6,589 bases of DNA from an uncultured Lentisphaeria bacterium (GTDB lineage: Bacteria > Verrucomicrobiota > Lentisphaeria > Victivallales > Victivallaceae), in the NCBI GenBank assembly GCA_949298665.1, contig CASFXO010000270.1, positions 1-6,589 of the forward strand, in the 5' to 3' direction. This document shows positions 1 through 6,432 of the stretch, piece after piece. Numbering within the stretch: position 1 is the stretch's first letter; each line of letters starts with the position of its first letter. Position numbers and translations under genes: made by a program. Under the pieces are notes generated by a model. The model did no database searches, was not told where the DNA came from, and worked only from the letters and a program-made list of their open reading frames with translations.

Positions 1-972
1 CACCGGGTGATTCGGATCGCGGATCCGATTGTAAATCTCCCAGAACAACGCCCGTCCAATCTCCTTCCAATCCCCCGCAATGGTCGGGAATCGGTGAAAA
101 CTCGGCATCAGAGTCCGTTTCCCGTCCACAGAAAGAATCGGGAACCGAGTCAGGTCCACCCCGATCTTCTCCATGGTGGCGATGTGTTCCTCCGCCACAT
201 GGTCCGAAGTGAAGTAGGCGCCCTCGCCTTTGCCGAGGTGCATTTCGTCGAGCCAGTCGTAATCCCACTTGACCGTGCCTCCGGCGCGGCGAAACTCCGA
301 TTCAAACACTTCGCCGCGTCGCATGTAGACCGGCGGGGCGGCCGTGGAAATCATAACCGTGCGCACGTTCTTCGACAGAAAAAAAGTCACCGCCTGCCGC
401 GCCACGAAAAAGGGATCCAGATTCACCGTCGACACCTTCCCGCCGAAGGAATTGTGGATCAGGGTCCCGACCACAGGCAGCCGGGTATCCAGCTCGGAGA
501 AATAGGCATCGTACTCGTTGAGCATCACGATCCCGTGCGACCCTTCGCTGGCCGTGCGGATCAGCTCCGTGGTGATTTCGCGTCCGCGCACCGGCACCAC
601 GAAAAAGTGGCAATCGCACGCGTAAGCCAGTTCCTGCATCTGCATGAACGCGGTATGACACAAACCGATGCCGCGCTCCGTCACGTGCGGCTCCAGAAAC
701 ACCGTAATGCGTTTGTATTCGCGGGCGGACTGCCGCTGCGGCGCCACCAGAAACCCGCGTCCCTCCTTGCGCAGCGCACCGCTGTCCAGCAGAAATTCGA
801 TTCCCCGCAGCGCGGTTCCATAGCTGAGCTGAAACTTCGCCGCCATGCGCCGCACCGACGGAATCCGGGCCCCCACCGGGTAAGAGCCGGTGGCGATCTG
901 CGCCGACAGGTAATCCACCAGTTCCGCAGCCTTGGGAGGTTTGTTCATTGCGCATGTACTCTTTTTGATCAT
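1..972 (-). CDS. GntR-family transcriptional regulator with LacI-like sensor domain (C-terminus cut by window edge)
   Basis: The frame stays open for 324 codons from ATG at 972 to the left edge, so the C-terminus is missing. Residues about 14-78 form a GntR winged helix-turn-helix: 'YPVGARIPSVRRMAAKF' is the typical turn into helix 2, then 'LSYGTALRGIEFLLDSGAL' and a wing 'RKEGRGFLV'. From about residue 88 the protein resembles a periplasmic-binding-protein/LacI-type effector domain ('ITVFLEP', 'GIVMLNEYDAYFSELDTRLPVVGT', 'STVNLDPFFVARQAVTFFL'). Such proteins are normally sugar-responsive cytoplasmic DNA-binding repressors. I chose ATG 972 because AAAGG lies 9 bases upstream; ATG 948 (MNKPPK) is a possible alternative with a weaker ribosome binding site. 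A good promoter and repeated TTGATC sites lie just upstream, suggesting autoregulation. The ligand is unknown. Family assignment is confident from motifs; the target genes are inferred or lie outside the window. Confidence 0.85.
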   Translation of the reverse strand, partial: MIKKSTCAMNKPPKAAELVDYLSAQIATGSYPVGARIPSVRRMAAKFQLSYGTALRGIEFLLDSGALRKEGRGFLVAPQRQSAREYKRITVFLEPHVTERGIGLCHTAFMQMQELAYACDCHFFVVPVRGREITTELIRTASEGSHGIVMLNEYDAYFSELDTRLPVVGTLIHNSFGGKVSTVNLDPFFVARQAVTFFLSKNVRTVMISTAAPPVYMRRGEVFESEFRRAGGTVKWDYDWLDEMHLGKGEGAYFTSDHVAEEHIATMEKIGVDLTRFPILSVDGKRTLMPSFHRFPTIAGDWKEIGRALFWEIYNRIRDPNHPV

Positions 973-1096
973 TTCACACTACCTTTGATCCACCTATATT
1001 ATACGCAAATCCGGATATAAAAGCAAGATTTCTGCTGAAAACATCCCATGCAAAATGATCAACTTTTGATCCAAATTATTTTTTTAAGCTGATCAA
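965..1096. promoter_or_regulatory. Cluster of five TTGATC/GATCAA repeats: candidate operator region
   Basis: The hexamer TTGATC occurs on the plus strand at 965-970, 985-990 and 1066-1071, and its complement GATCAA at 1057-1062 and 1091-1096. All five GATC tetramers in this AT-rich stretch are in this context. Two copies are direct repeats exactly 20 bases apart, about two helical turns, and flank the predicted transcription start; one of them overlaps the ATG at 972. Two others form a perfect inverted repeat, GATCAA-ctt-TTGATC (1057-1071), upstream of the promoter. The pattern suits autoregulation by the adjacent GntR protein. GATC is also the Dam methylation site, so methylation is another possible role. 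Binding is inferred only. Confidence 0.5.
998..1026 (-). promoter_or_regulatory. Sigma-70-type promoter for the left GntR regulator
   Basis: Read on the minus strand, TTGCTT (1026-1021) is followed after 17 bases by a perfect TATAAT (1003-998). Transcription would begin near 991, giving a leader of about 19 bases before ATG 972 that contains AAAGG (986-982). The -35 box matches the consensus at its first three positions only. The predicted start point adjoins one copy of the TTGATC repeat (985-990). Confidence 0.6.
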
Positions 1097-1205
1097 CCAC
1101 TCCTCCGCCCTGCTCCTTTTCACTGTCCCCGGGAACCGTCCGCCCCCTCTGCTGCACCCCCTCTCGCTCTCTGCAGTCGCGCCGCCCCGCGGTCGGAAAA
1201 ACCAT
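1097..1205. other. Intergenic spacer with no recognisable feature
   Basis: This short stretch lies between the operon terminator and the operator region of the left regulator. It is strongly C-rich on the plus strand, with several pyrimidine runs. I see no convincing open reading frame, RNA gene or repeat in it. It separates two transcription units that run in the same direction. Confidence 0.5.
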
Positions 1206-1236
1206 AAAAAAAAGCCGTCGCCCTGTCGGCGACGGC
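1206..1236 (-). terminator. Rho-independent terminator of the pseudopilin-lyase-URO-D operon
   Basis: On the minus strand a perfect nine-base-pair GC-rich stem, GCCGTCGCC (1236-1228) with GGCGACGGC (1222-1214), encloses a five-base loop and is followed directly by eight T residues (1213-1206). It begins 20 bases after the stop codon of the URO-D-like gene, so it should end the operon transcript and insulate the next gene. Confidence 0.92.
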
Positions 1237-1256
1237 CTGCGTTCCCATTCAGGCGC

Positions 1257-2402
1257 TCAAACGCTGCGCAGATACTCCCACACCCGCTCCACATAATATC
1301 GATAAAGCTCCAGCGGTGTATCAGGCGGAATCCGATGGTCCAGGCTGACCATCGCACCGCCGGTCGCCAGCATGGCCGGCAATCTGGCCTCCAGCTCCCG
1401 GTCGATGGCATCCCGTCCCCGGGCCACGGCGAATTTGTCCAGTCCGCCGATAAACGCCAGACGCGAGCCGTACCGTTTGCGCGCGGCGGCAAGATCCATG
1501 CCGGCTCCCGGTTCCATGGTGCGGAAACAGTTGACGCCGCACTCCAGCAGCACCTCCAGAACCGGATTGACGTTGCCGTCGGAATCCAGATCGAACAGCC
1601 GGGCGCCGCGTTCCCGCGCCAGATCCCAGAGACGGCGGTAATAAGGCATCAGAAAGGCGCGGATCTCCTTCGGTCCCCACAGCGGACCGTGTTTTCCGGC
1701 CAGATCTTCACTGATCACCAGCACATCGAACGACAAGTCGCGCGTCGCCTGCGCCACCACCCGGTAAGCGGTGTCGGCCAAAGTGCCGATGATGTCATGC
1801 AGCAGTTCCGGTTGTTCGTAGCAGGCCAGACACAGATTCTCCTCTCCCAGCAGCTGCCGCGGGGTGTGAAAGGCACCGGGAATGCCGATCTCCAGCACTT
1901 CCCCGCGTTGCCGTGCCGCTTCGGCCGCGGCGCGGAATCCCGGCAGCAGCCGTCCGGGCGCCCATTGAAACTGCGGTTTCACCCGCAGCCAGCTGTCCAT
2001 ATCGTGCACCGGATAGGACAACGGCAACGGCATTGTGGCCGCGCCTTTGGTCATTTCCCATTCCCGTCCGAAAACGTCGCGGCTGCGGATCACCGTGTCG
2101 TCTTCATAAAATTCCCGCAGTTCCGGGTTGAGCATTCCGGTCAGCAGCTTCATCCGGTGCCGGACCGGCGCCCGATAGCGGAACGCGGAAAAATCCAGTT
2201 CCGCCGCCGTCGCCCCCGCCGCCAGCCACCGCTCCTTGAGCCCGACCATCGGGCCGAACAACTCGGTGAACAACAGCGGTCCGCCCTGAAAGGTCATGAC
2301 GTCCAGAAACACTTCCCGGGGCACGACTTCTCCGCCCCGGTGAATTTGCAGATCCGCGGCGCGGATCCAGCGCAGCGGTATTTTTCCGTTTTGATTTTCC
2401 AC
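1257..2402 (-). CDS. Uroporphyrinogen decarboxylase (URO-D) family protein, probably not a haem enzyme
   Basis: This is a 381-residue cytoplasmic protein without a signal peptide. It matches the URO-D/cobalamin-independent-methyltransferase-like TIM-barrel fold by its strand-end motifs: 'VISEDLAGKHGPLWGPKEIRAF' (229-250), 'LFDLDSDGNVNP' (269-280), 'MEPGAGMD' (296-303), 'FIGGLDK' (317-323) and 'SLDHRIPPDTPLELYRYY' (353-370). Where corrinoid methyltransferases of the MtaA type have a zinc-binding His-x-Cys, this protein has the D-S-D of 'DSDGN', so it belongs to a divergent subfamily common in sugar-degrading PVC bacteria. The substrate is unknown; methyl-group transfer or demethylation linked to carbohydrate breakdown is possible but unproven. 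The start is GTG at 2402: AAGGA lies about nine bases upstream, overlapping the TAA of the lyase gene (2417-2415), and the gap is only 12 bases. This implies cotranscription and perhaps coupling. It is the last gene before the terminator. Confidence 0.85.
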   Translation of the reverse strand: MENQNGKIPLRWIRAADLQIHRGGEVVPREVFLDVMTFQGGPLLFTELFGPMVGLKERWLAAGATAAELDFSAFRYRAPVRHRMKLLTGMLNPELREFYEDDTVIRSRDVFGREWEMTKGAATMPLPLSYPVHDMDSWLRVKPQFQWAPGRLLPGFRAAAEAARQRGEVLEIGIPGAFHTPRQLLGEENLCLACYEQPELLHDIIGTLADTAYRVVAQATRDLSFDVLVISEDLAGKHGPLWGPKEIRAFLMPYYRRLWDLARERGARLFDLDSDGNVNPVLEVLLECGVNCFRTMEPGAGMDLAAARKRYGSRLAFIGGLDKFAVARGRDAIDRELEARLPAMLATGGAMVSLDHRIPPDTPLELYRYYVERVWEYLRSV

Positions 2403-2414
2403 ACTCTTTATTCC

Positions 2415-4338
2415 TTATTTCGATCGAGGTTTCGATGCGGACACCGGACGGAACCGGACCCGGAAATCCAGCGCCGTTACCGGGCGCTCCACGGTCAGCG
2501 ACACCCGGACCGGCTCCAGTTTCACCGGCAGTTCTTCGCCGAGCGGCTCCGCCGTGATCCGGAAAGGTTCCGCGCACTCGATCACCGCCTCCAGCTGCAC
2601 GCCGTCCTGCTCCAGCAGCAGCGTGTTCGGTCCGGTTCGCCGCCGATCGGCAGCGGTGATCCAGGCGAATTCGTATATTTCCGGACGGGAAAATTCCACC
2701 CGGTCGGCCACCACCACTTCCCCTGCCCCGGCACGGAAAAATTCAAATGTCCGTTCCAGCTTCTGCAAAGATGCCAGCCGGTAGGCCGGCGTCAGATCCT
2801 GCCGCCAGCGGAAATCCCCCCCATCCGGGCATTGACACTCCAGCGTCCGCGCCTCGGTTCCCTCTCCCGCCACCTGCAACGCGCCGCCGACACGGGGCAC
2901 ACTGTGGCCGAAGGAGTTGATCACCCGGCTTTCGTAACGGCGGGAGCCGAACGTCCGGCCGCTGTACACCTCGGAGCCCGGATCAATAACCAGCGGCACC
3001 CCATCCAGCAGAAGATGAAACGAACCGACGTTGTTGTGATTGTGTACCTCATGGTTGCTTCCCCCTTTGAACAGGGCCGCCAGCCGCCCTGCTCCCGTCG
3101 GGCGGAGCACGGCGATACCGCCGTCGGGGAACAGTGTCTGCGGCGGCAGCGGTTCCGGTAACTCCGGCATGGTCTCCCGCGGAAAATCCAGATACCGGAC
3201 CGTCAGCAGGAATTCATGAAACTCCCGGGGAGAAAAGGCATTCAGCGCCCGTTTCCAATAACTCGGCCGCTCCGAAAAAGCGTCCCGCAGCGCCAGCAGC
3301 GATGCCTTGACCCCCGCGCCGTAAGGACAGTCGGCCAGCGCCGGGAAATACCCTTCCGTCACCCGGATCCGGTCCGGATAACCCGCCGGAGCCGCCGCTT
3401 CCGGACGCGCCATCAGATTCAGCCGCCCCCCGGTCGTCTCCCGTACCATCAGAGCGATGAAAAGGTAATGCTTGAATCCGTACGTCCAGTAATTCGGGCC
3501 TTCGCTGCAATAGCCGTCAGGCGGATAGCCGCGGAGATAATTTTCACTGTAGTCCAGCGCCCGCGCCACCAGCATGCTCCGTTCGGCGGGATCCTCCTCC
3601 ACCGCCAGAATCACCCCGATCACGCCGGCCAGACAAACGGCGTTCCAGTTGTTGCGGGCCTCCAGCCAGTATTGATTGTCGTTTTGTTGCGTATAGTGAA
3701 AACGCACCTGATGCGTGATGGTATCGCGATAGATGCGGACAATGCGCCGCCGCAACTCTTTCTCCAGCCGTACCCGCAGTTACTCCGGCAGCCGGTCGCG
3801 CAGTTTATCCAGCACGATCGCCAGCTGCCAGGCGAGCCGCGAGGAACGCAGATCGATCGTCGGCGCCGTGCCATTGAAATTGCCGAGATCCCGGTCGCTG
3901 CTCGGTTTGGTCCAGGAGCGCAGCGCGACCAGGACGCCGAGACGCCGTACCACGGCCTCCAGATAAACCGCTTCCTGCGTGCAGCAATACGCGAGAAAGA
4001 CCGTTCCCAGCTCCTGCCTCAGCCGGGTAACGGACGCCTCGTATTCGTCATACATGCTGGTACGCTTCGGCGGCCAGTGCCGGATACAGCGACTCGTCCG
4101 GGGGCTTCACCTCGCCGGCCGCCAGCGTCGCAGCTGTGCTCAATACCGGCCGCATGACCGGAGAAGCGGCGATTCTTCCCCATGTTTCCCGGTCGGCAAG
4201 CGGCGGGCCGGGACTCCAGCAACGGACCGTCAGATGCCGGTCGATGATCCGGTGAAATTCGGGAATTTCCGGAGTTTCCGCTGCGTTGAGAACAACCGGG
4301 ATCAGCACCGCGGCTCCGATCCAGCAACCATGCGACAT
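2415..4338 (-). pseudogene. Heparinase II/III-like polysaccharide lyase, broken by one frameshift and one in-frame stop
   Basis: Together three pieces make about 640 residues, a normal length for a heparinase II/III-like lyase. Piece 1 (4338-4048) starts with a hydrophobic, signal-like segment (WIGAAVLIPVVLNAA) and ends at TGA. Piece 2 (open from ATG 4055 to TAA 3782-3780) lies one base out of frame and carries toroid motifs such as 'ALRSWTKPSSDRDLGNFNGT' and 'IDLRSSRLAWQLA'. Piece 3 is in the same frame as piece 2, directly after the TAA. It holds 'NNWNAVCLAG', 'YPPDGYCSEGPNYWTYGF' with the likely catalytic Tyr region, and the beta-sandwich motif 'HNHNNVGSFHLLLDG...VIDPGSEVY'. Family members usually have Asp at the second N of 'HNHNN'. 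The intact protein would be exported and would cleave uronate-containing polysaccharides by beta-elimination. ATG 4338 overlaps the upstream stop (TGATG). Piece 3 could restart at TTG 3755 (GGAG six bases upstream) but would lack half the toroid. Sequencing error cannot be excluded. Confidence 0.85.
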
Positions 4339-5072
4339 CAGAGATCATCCCAGTAATTTTCCGGATCGCCGCGCCTGGCGGTCGTGCCGTTGGCAAAGGG
4401 GGCCATCCGGTAGGTCTGGTCCACGCTGACGGAAGTCATGGCACTGGAAACATGGCCGTCCATCCAGAGCACATTGGCTTGACGGTTGTGGCGGCCATAG
4501 ACGTGTCCGAATGCATCCTTGGACATGCGCTGGGCATAGACGCCGTAGGAGCCGCGCTCATCGTCCTGATCCATGCGGCGGCATTCGGCCAGCATGATGG
4601 TCTGCGAAGGTTTGCGGATCCGATTGTATTTGGGAGCGTTTTTGCCGCTGGAAAGATAGGTATTGTAGCCGTAGGTGATGTAGGACAATAGATACGATTC
4701 GTGAAAACTTCCCTGATAACGCCGCACCTCCTGCCGGAACATATCGCCATAGGTACTGCCACCGTAAGCCCGGAACGCCTGTTCCGGGCAGACGATGATG
4801 CCGCCGTGCGTCAGCAGCCGGTCATGCACCAGACGGCTGATCCAGTAATATTTGACGTAGGTCCCGTAGCTGGTATTCAGCGGCGGCAGCCAGTCGTCAT
4901 TGGCGTCGGCGTAGGAGCGCAGCGAAAAACCGAGCTGCCGCAGATTACCGAGGCATTGCGTCTTGCGTGCAGCCGCGCGCGCCTTGTTCAAAGAAGGCAG
5001 CAGCATGGAGGCGAGGATGGCGATGATCGCAATGACCACCAGCAATTCAATCAGGGTAAAGAAACGTCTCAT
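4338..5072 (-). CDS. Prepilin-type (type II secretion pseudopilin-like) protein with H-X9-DG motif
   Basis: This 244-residue protein begins with a two-Arg basic tip, then 'FTLIELLVVIAIIAILASMLLP' split at residues 5-26: the class III signal and the single transmembrane/assembly helix of type IV pilins and type II secretion pseudopilins, with the conserved Glu at position +5 (E9). 'LNKARAAARKTQCLGNLRQLG' (28-48) is the usual amphipathic continuation. The C-terminal half has H195, then nine residues, then D205-G206 ('MDGHV'), the prepilin-processing-associated H-X9-DG signature. 'IIVCPEQ' at 92-98 is also typical. The residue before the expected cleavage site is Phe, not the usual Gly. The start ATG 5072 has a strong AAAGGA six bases upstream. 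It is the first gene of the operon, under a consensus promoter, and its TGA overlaps the lyase ATG. Its exact role is unknown; surface display or export of polysaccharide-degrading functions is inferred. Confidence 0.93.
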   Translation of the reverse strand: MRRFFTLIELLVVIAIIAILASMLLPSLNKARAAARKTQCLGNLRQLGFSLRSYADANDDWLPPLNTSYGTYVKYYWISRLVHDRLLTHGGIIVCPEQAFRAYGGSTYGDMFRQEVRRYQGSFHESYLLSYITYGYNTYLSSGKNAPKYNRIRKPSQTIMLAECRRMDQDDERGSYGVYAQRMSKDAFGHVYGRHNRQANVLWMDGHVSSAMTSVSVDQTYRMAPFANGTTARRGDPENYWDDL

Positions 5073-5113
5073 ACAACATCCTTTCTGCGCAATCCGGCGC
5101 GGCTACAGCAACG

Positions 5114-5151
5114 ATAACAACATTGTTGTTCAAACTGCATTCTGTTGTTAT
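5114..5151. promoter_or_regulatory. Inverted AACAAC/GTTGTT repeats: candidate operator at the operon start point
   Basis: AACAAC-att-GTTGTT (5116-5130) is a perfect 15-base interrupted palindrome. A third half-site, GTTGTT (5144-5149), lies 19 bases from the second and abuts the -10 box of the operon promoter. The outer pair also forms an eight-base inverted repeat, ATAACAAC (5114-5121) with GTTGTTAT (5144-5151). These sites sit across and just after the predicted start at about 5143, a classic place for repression. The most likely binder is the divergent GntR/LacI-type regulator at 5310. As RNA the repeat could form only a weak AU-rich hairpin, so a DNA operator is the better reading. Confidence 0.65.
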
Positions 5152-5178
5152 TATAATAAAAAAAACGTTCTCTGTCAA
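5150..5178 (-). promoter_or_regulatory. Perfect consensus sigma-70 promoter for the pseudopilin-lyase-URO-D operon
   Basis: On the minus strand TTGACA (5178-5173) is followed by exactly 17 bases, including an eight-T tract, and then TATAAT (5155-5150). Transcription should start near 5143, leaving a leader of about 70 bases before ATG 5072. A promoter this close to consensus is usually held down by a repressor, which fits the inverted repeats that overlap and follow its start point. Confidence 0.88.
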
Positions 5179-5234
5179 GCTGAACAGGAAGGAAATGCCG
5201 GAAAATTCATGTTTTTTTTCTTTGATATTTCTCC

Positions 5235-5263
5235 TTGACGTCTGAAACAGCAGATGATATATT
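5235..5263 (+). promoter_or_regulatory. Sigma-70-type promoter for the divergent GntR/LacI-type regulator
   Basis: TTGACG (5235-5240), 17 bases, then TATATT (5258-5263): one mismatch from consensus in each box. Transcription would begin near 5270, giving a leader of about 40 bases. TTGACG recurs at 5262-5267, just after the -10 box, and may be chance. The -35 boxes of the two divergent promoters are about 56 bases apart, so one bound regulator could affect both. Confidence 0.7.
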
Positions 5264-5309
5264 GACGCGGATCATAGATTGGAAAGAACAGAAAAAAAAC
5301 ACCGTTGTC

Positions 5310-6395
5310 ATGAAACATCGAAAACCCCGTAGCGCCGCGCTCATCGTTCAGGATCTCAAGGCAAAAATCATCCGCGGTGACTACCTGTGTGGTGAATTTC
5401 TCCCACCGGTGCGGGAGCTGGCGCAGCTGTACAGCGCCGCGAATCAGACCATTTCCGCCGCCTTCGACGAATTGACCGCGCTCGGCCTCGTGAGCCGTAC
5501 CGGACGCGGCTGCCAGGTGCTTTCCGATGCGGACAGCCCGCAGCGTCGTCCGTTGCTCGTGCTTTATCAGCAGCCGATTCTGGAGCATTACAGTCTGTTT
5601 GCCGTCCTGGCCGGGATCACCGCCCGGCTCGATGAACTGCGATTGAATTACCGGGTGGTCGATTCCCGCCGCCGGCTGCCGTCTCCGGAAGAGATTGCCG
5701 ACCGGCACTCCGGCGTGGTCATGGCCATGGCGCTGAATCAGGCGGGGCGGGGATTTGTGGAGGAGCTCGACCGCCGCCGCATTCCCAATGCCATCGCCAA
5801 TCTGGAGGCGGACTGGCCGTTCACCGCAACCCGGGTGAACCGGGTGGAAACCACCGCGCAGGCGGTCCGGATTCTGTACGACATGGGACATCGCGACGTG
5901 GCGCTGCTGGGACGCGATCCGGGATTGTATTTTTACGGCCAGAGCCTGAACGGCTACCGGACCCAGCTGGAACGACTGGGGCTGCCGTTCCGGAAAGAAC
6001 TGGTACTGATTACGCCGGAGCTGGATCTTTTCGCCACATTCCGTACCGTGCGGACCGCGCTGCGTTCGGGACCGCGGTTTACCGGACTGGTCGCCGGGCG
6101 GGACTCACTGGCGCACGCCGCGGTGGAAGCCTGCCGGGAATGCGGTCTGGAGGTCGGGCGGGACATCTCGGTCATCGGGTTCGACGATCTCAGCTGGCCG
6201 CAGCGGGAACGCACGCTGACCACCTTTGAGGAACCCTGCCGACAGCTGGGGGCGGCGGCGGTGGATCTGGTTTATGAGGAATTGCTGACCGGCTGGCATG
6301 AACCGGTACAGAAATTTCTGACCGCGGAGCTGCGACTGCGCCGGACGCTGGCCCCCTGCCGGGAAAAGAACGACAGCGAGCACGATCGCCGATAA
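5310..6395 (+). CDS. GntR-HTH transcriptional regulator with LacI-type ligand-binding domain
   Basis: The protein has 361 residues. Residues 8-72 form a GntR winged helix-turn-helix ('IVQDLKAKIIRGDY', 'LPPVRELAQLYSAANQTISAAFDEL', wing 'SRTGRGCQVL'). Residues about 80-345 form a LacI/periplasmic-binding-protein effector domain, with 'GHRDVALLGRD' (193-203), 'GYRTQLERLGLPF' (215-227), 'FTGLVAGRDSLAHAAVEACRECGL' split across 257-280, and the signature 'DISVIGFDDL' (285-294). It should bind DNA as a dimer and respond to a sugar or sugar derivative. The frame is open farther upstream to TTG 5235, but that lies in the -35 box, so ATG 5310 is the first start downstream of the promoter. There is no clear Shine-Dalgarno before it. 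Divergent placement beside the operon promoter and its palindromes makes this the likely local regulator. The ligand is not predictable from sequence. Confidence 0.92.
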   Translation: MKHRKPRSAALIVQDLKAKIIRGDYLCGEFLPPVRELAQLYSAANQTISAAFDELTALGLVSRTGRGCQVLSDADSPQRRPLLVLYQQPILEHYSLFAVLAGITARLDELRLNYRVVDSRRRLPSPEEIADRHSGVVMAMALNQAGRGFVEELDRRRIPNAIANLEADWPFTATRVNRVETTAQAVRILYDMGHRDVALLGRDPGLYFYGQSLNGYRTQLERLGLPFRKELVLITPELDLFATFRTVRTALRSGPRFTGLVAGRDSLAHAAVEACRECGLEVGRDISVIGFDDLSWPQRERTLTTFEEPCRQLGAAAVDLVYEELLTGWHEPVQKFLTAELRLRRTLAPCREKNDSEHDRR

Positions 6396-6408
6396 CCGGT
6401 ACACCAAA

Positions 6409-6432
6409 GAAAGCGGACGCTTTCACCCCTTT
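6409..6432. terminator. Possible weak bidirectional terminator between convergent genes
   Basis: GAAAGCG (6409-6415) and CGCTTTC (6418-6424) form a perfect seven-base inverted repeat around GA. The last pair would have to open to make a four-base loop. It is followed on the plus strand by ACCCC and a short TTTT. It lies between the regulator stop (6395) and the opposing stop at 6435-6433, where a shared terminator is expected, but the T-tract is short and offset. Confidence 0.4.

Noticed and set aside
302..955. Minus-strand open frame of 217 codons in a different frame over the left regulator
   Set aside because: Gly/Ala/Arg-rich out-of-frame translation; the true frame is open from 972 to the window edge and carries the GntR motifs.
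7..1020. Plus-strand open frame of 337 codons at the left edge
   Set aside because: It lies opposite the GntR regulator, whose frame has clear helix-turn-helix and sensor motifs; the plus-strand translation has low-complexity basic composition.
1076..1492. Minus-strand open frame of 138 codons overlapping the end of the URO-D gene
   Set aside because: It overlaps the gene out of frame and runs through the strong terminator; no motif is recognisable.
1335..3161. Long plus-strand open frame of about 608 codons opposite the URO-D and lyase genes
   Set aside because: It is antisense to well-supported genes, is rich in Arg, Pro, Gln and His without domain motifs, and arises from GC-rich codon positions on the other strand.
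5114..5151. RNA hairpin or riboswitch in the operon leader
   Set aside because: The stems are short and AU-rich, there is no T-tract or aptamer-like conserved core, and the placement fits a DNA operator better.
5235..5309. Upstream TTG start extending the right regulator by 25 residues
   Set aside because: The TTG is part of the -35 box of the gene's own promoter, so it would not be transcribed; family members begin close to the helix-turn-helix.
5175..5891. Minus-strand open frame of 238 codons opposite the right regulator
   Set aside because: Antisense to a complete GntR/LacI-type protein and it runs through both divergent promoters.
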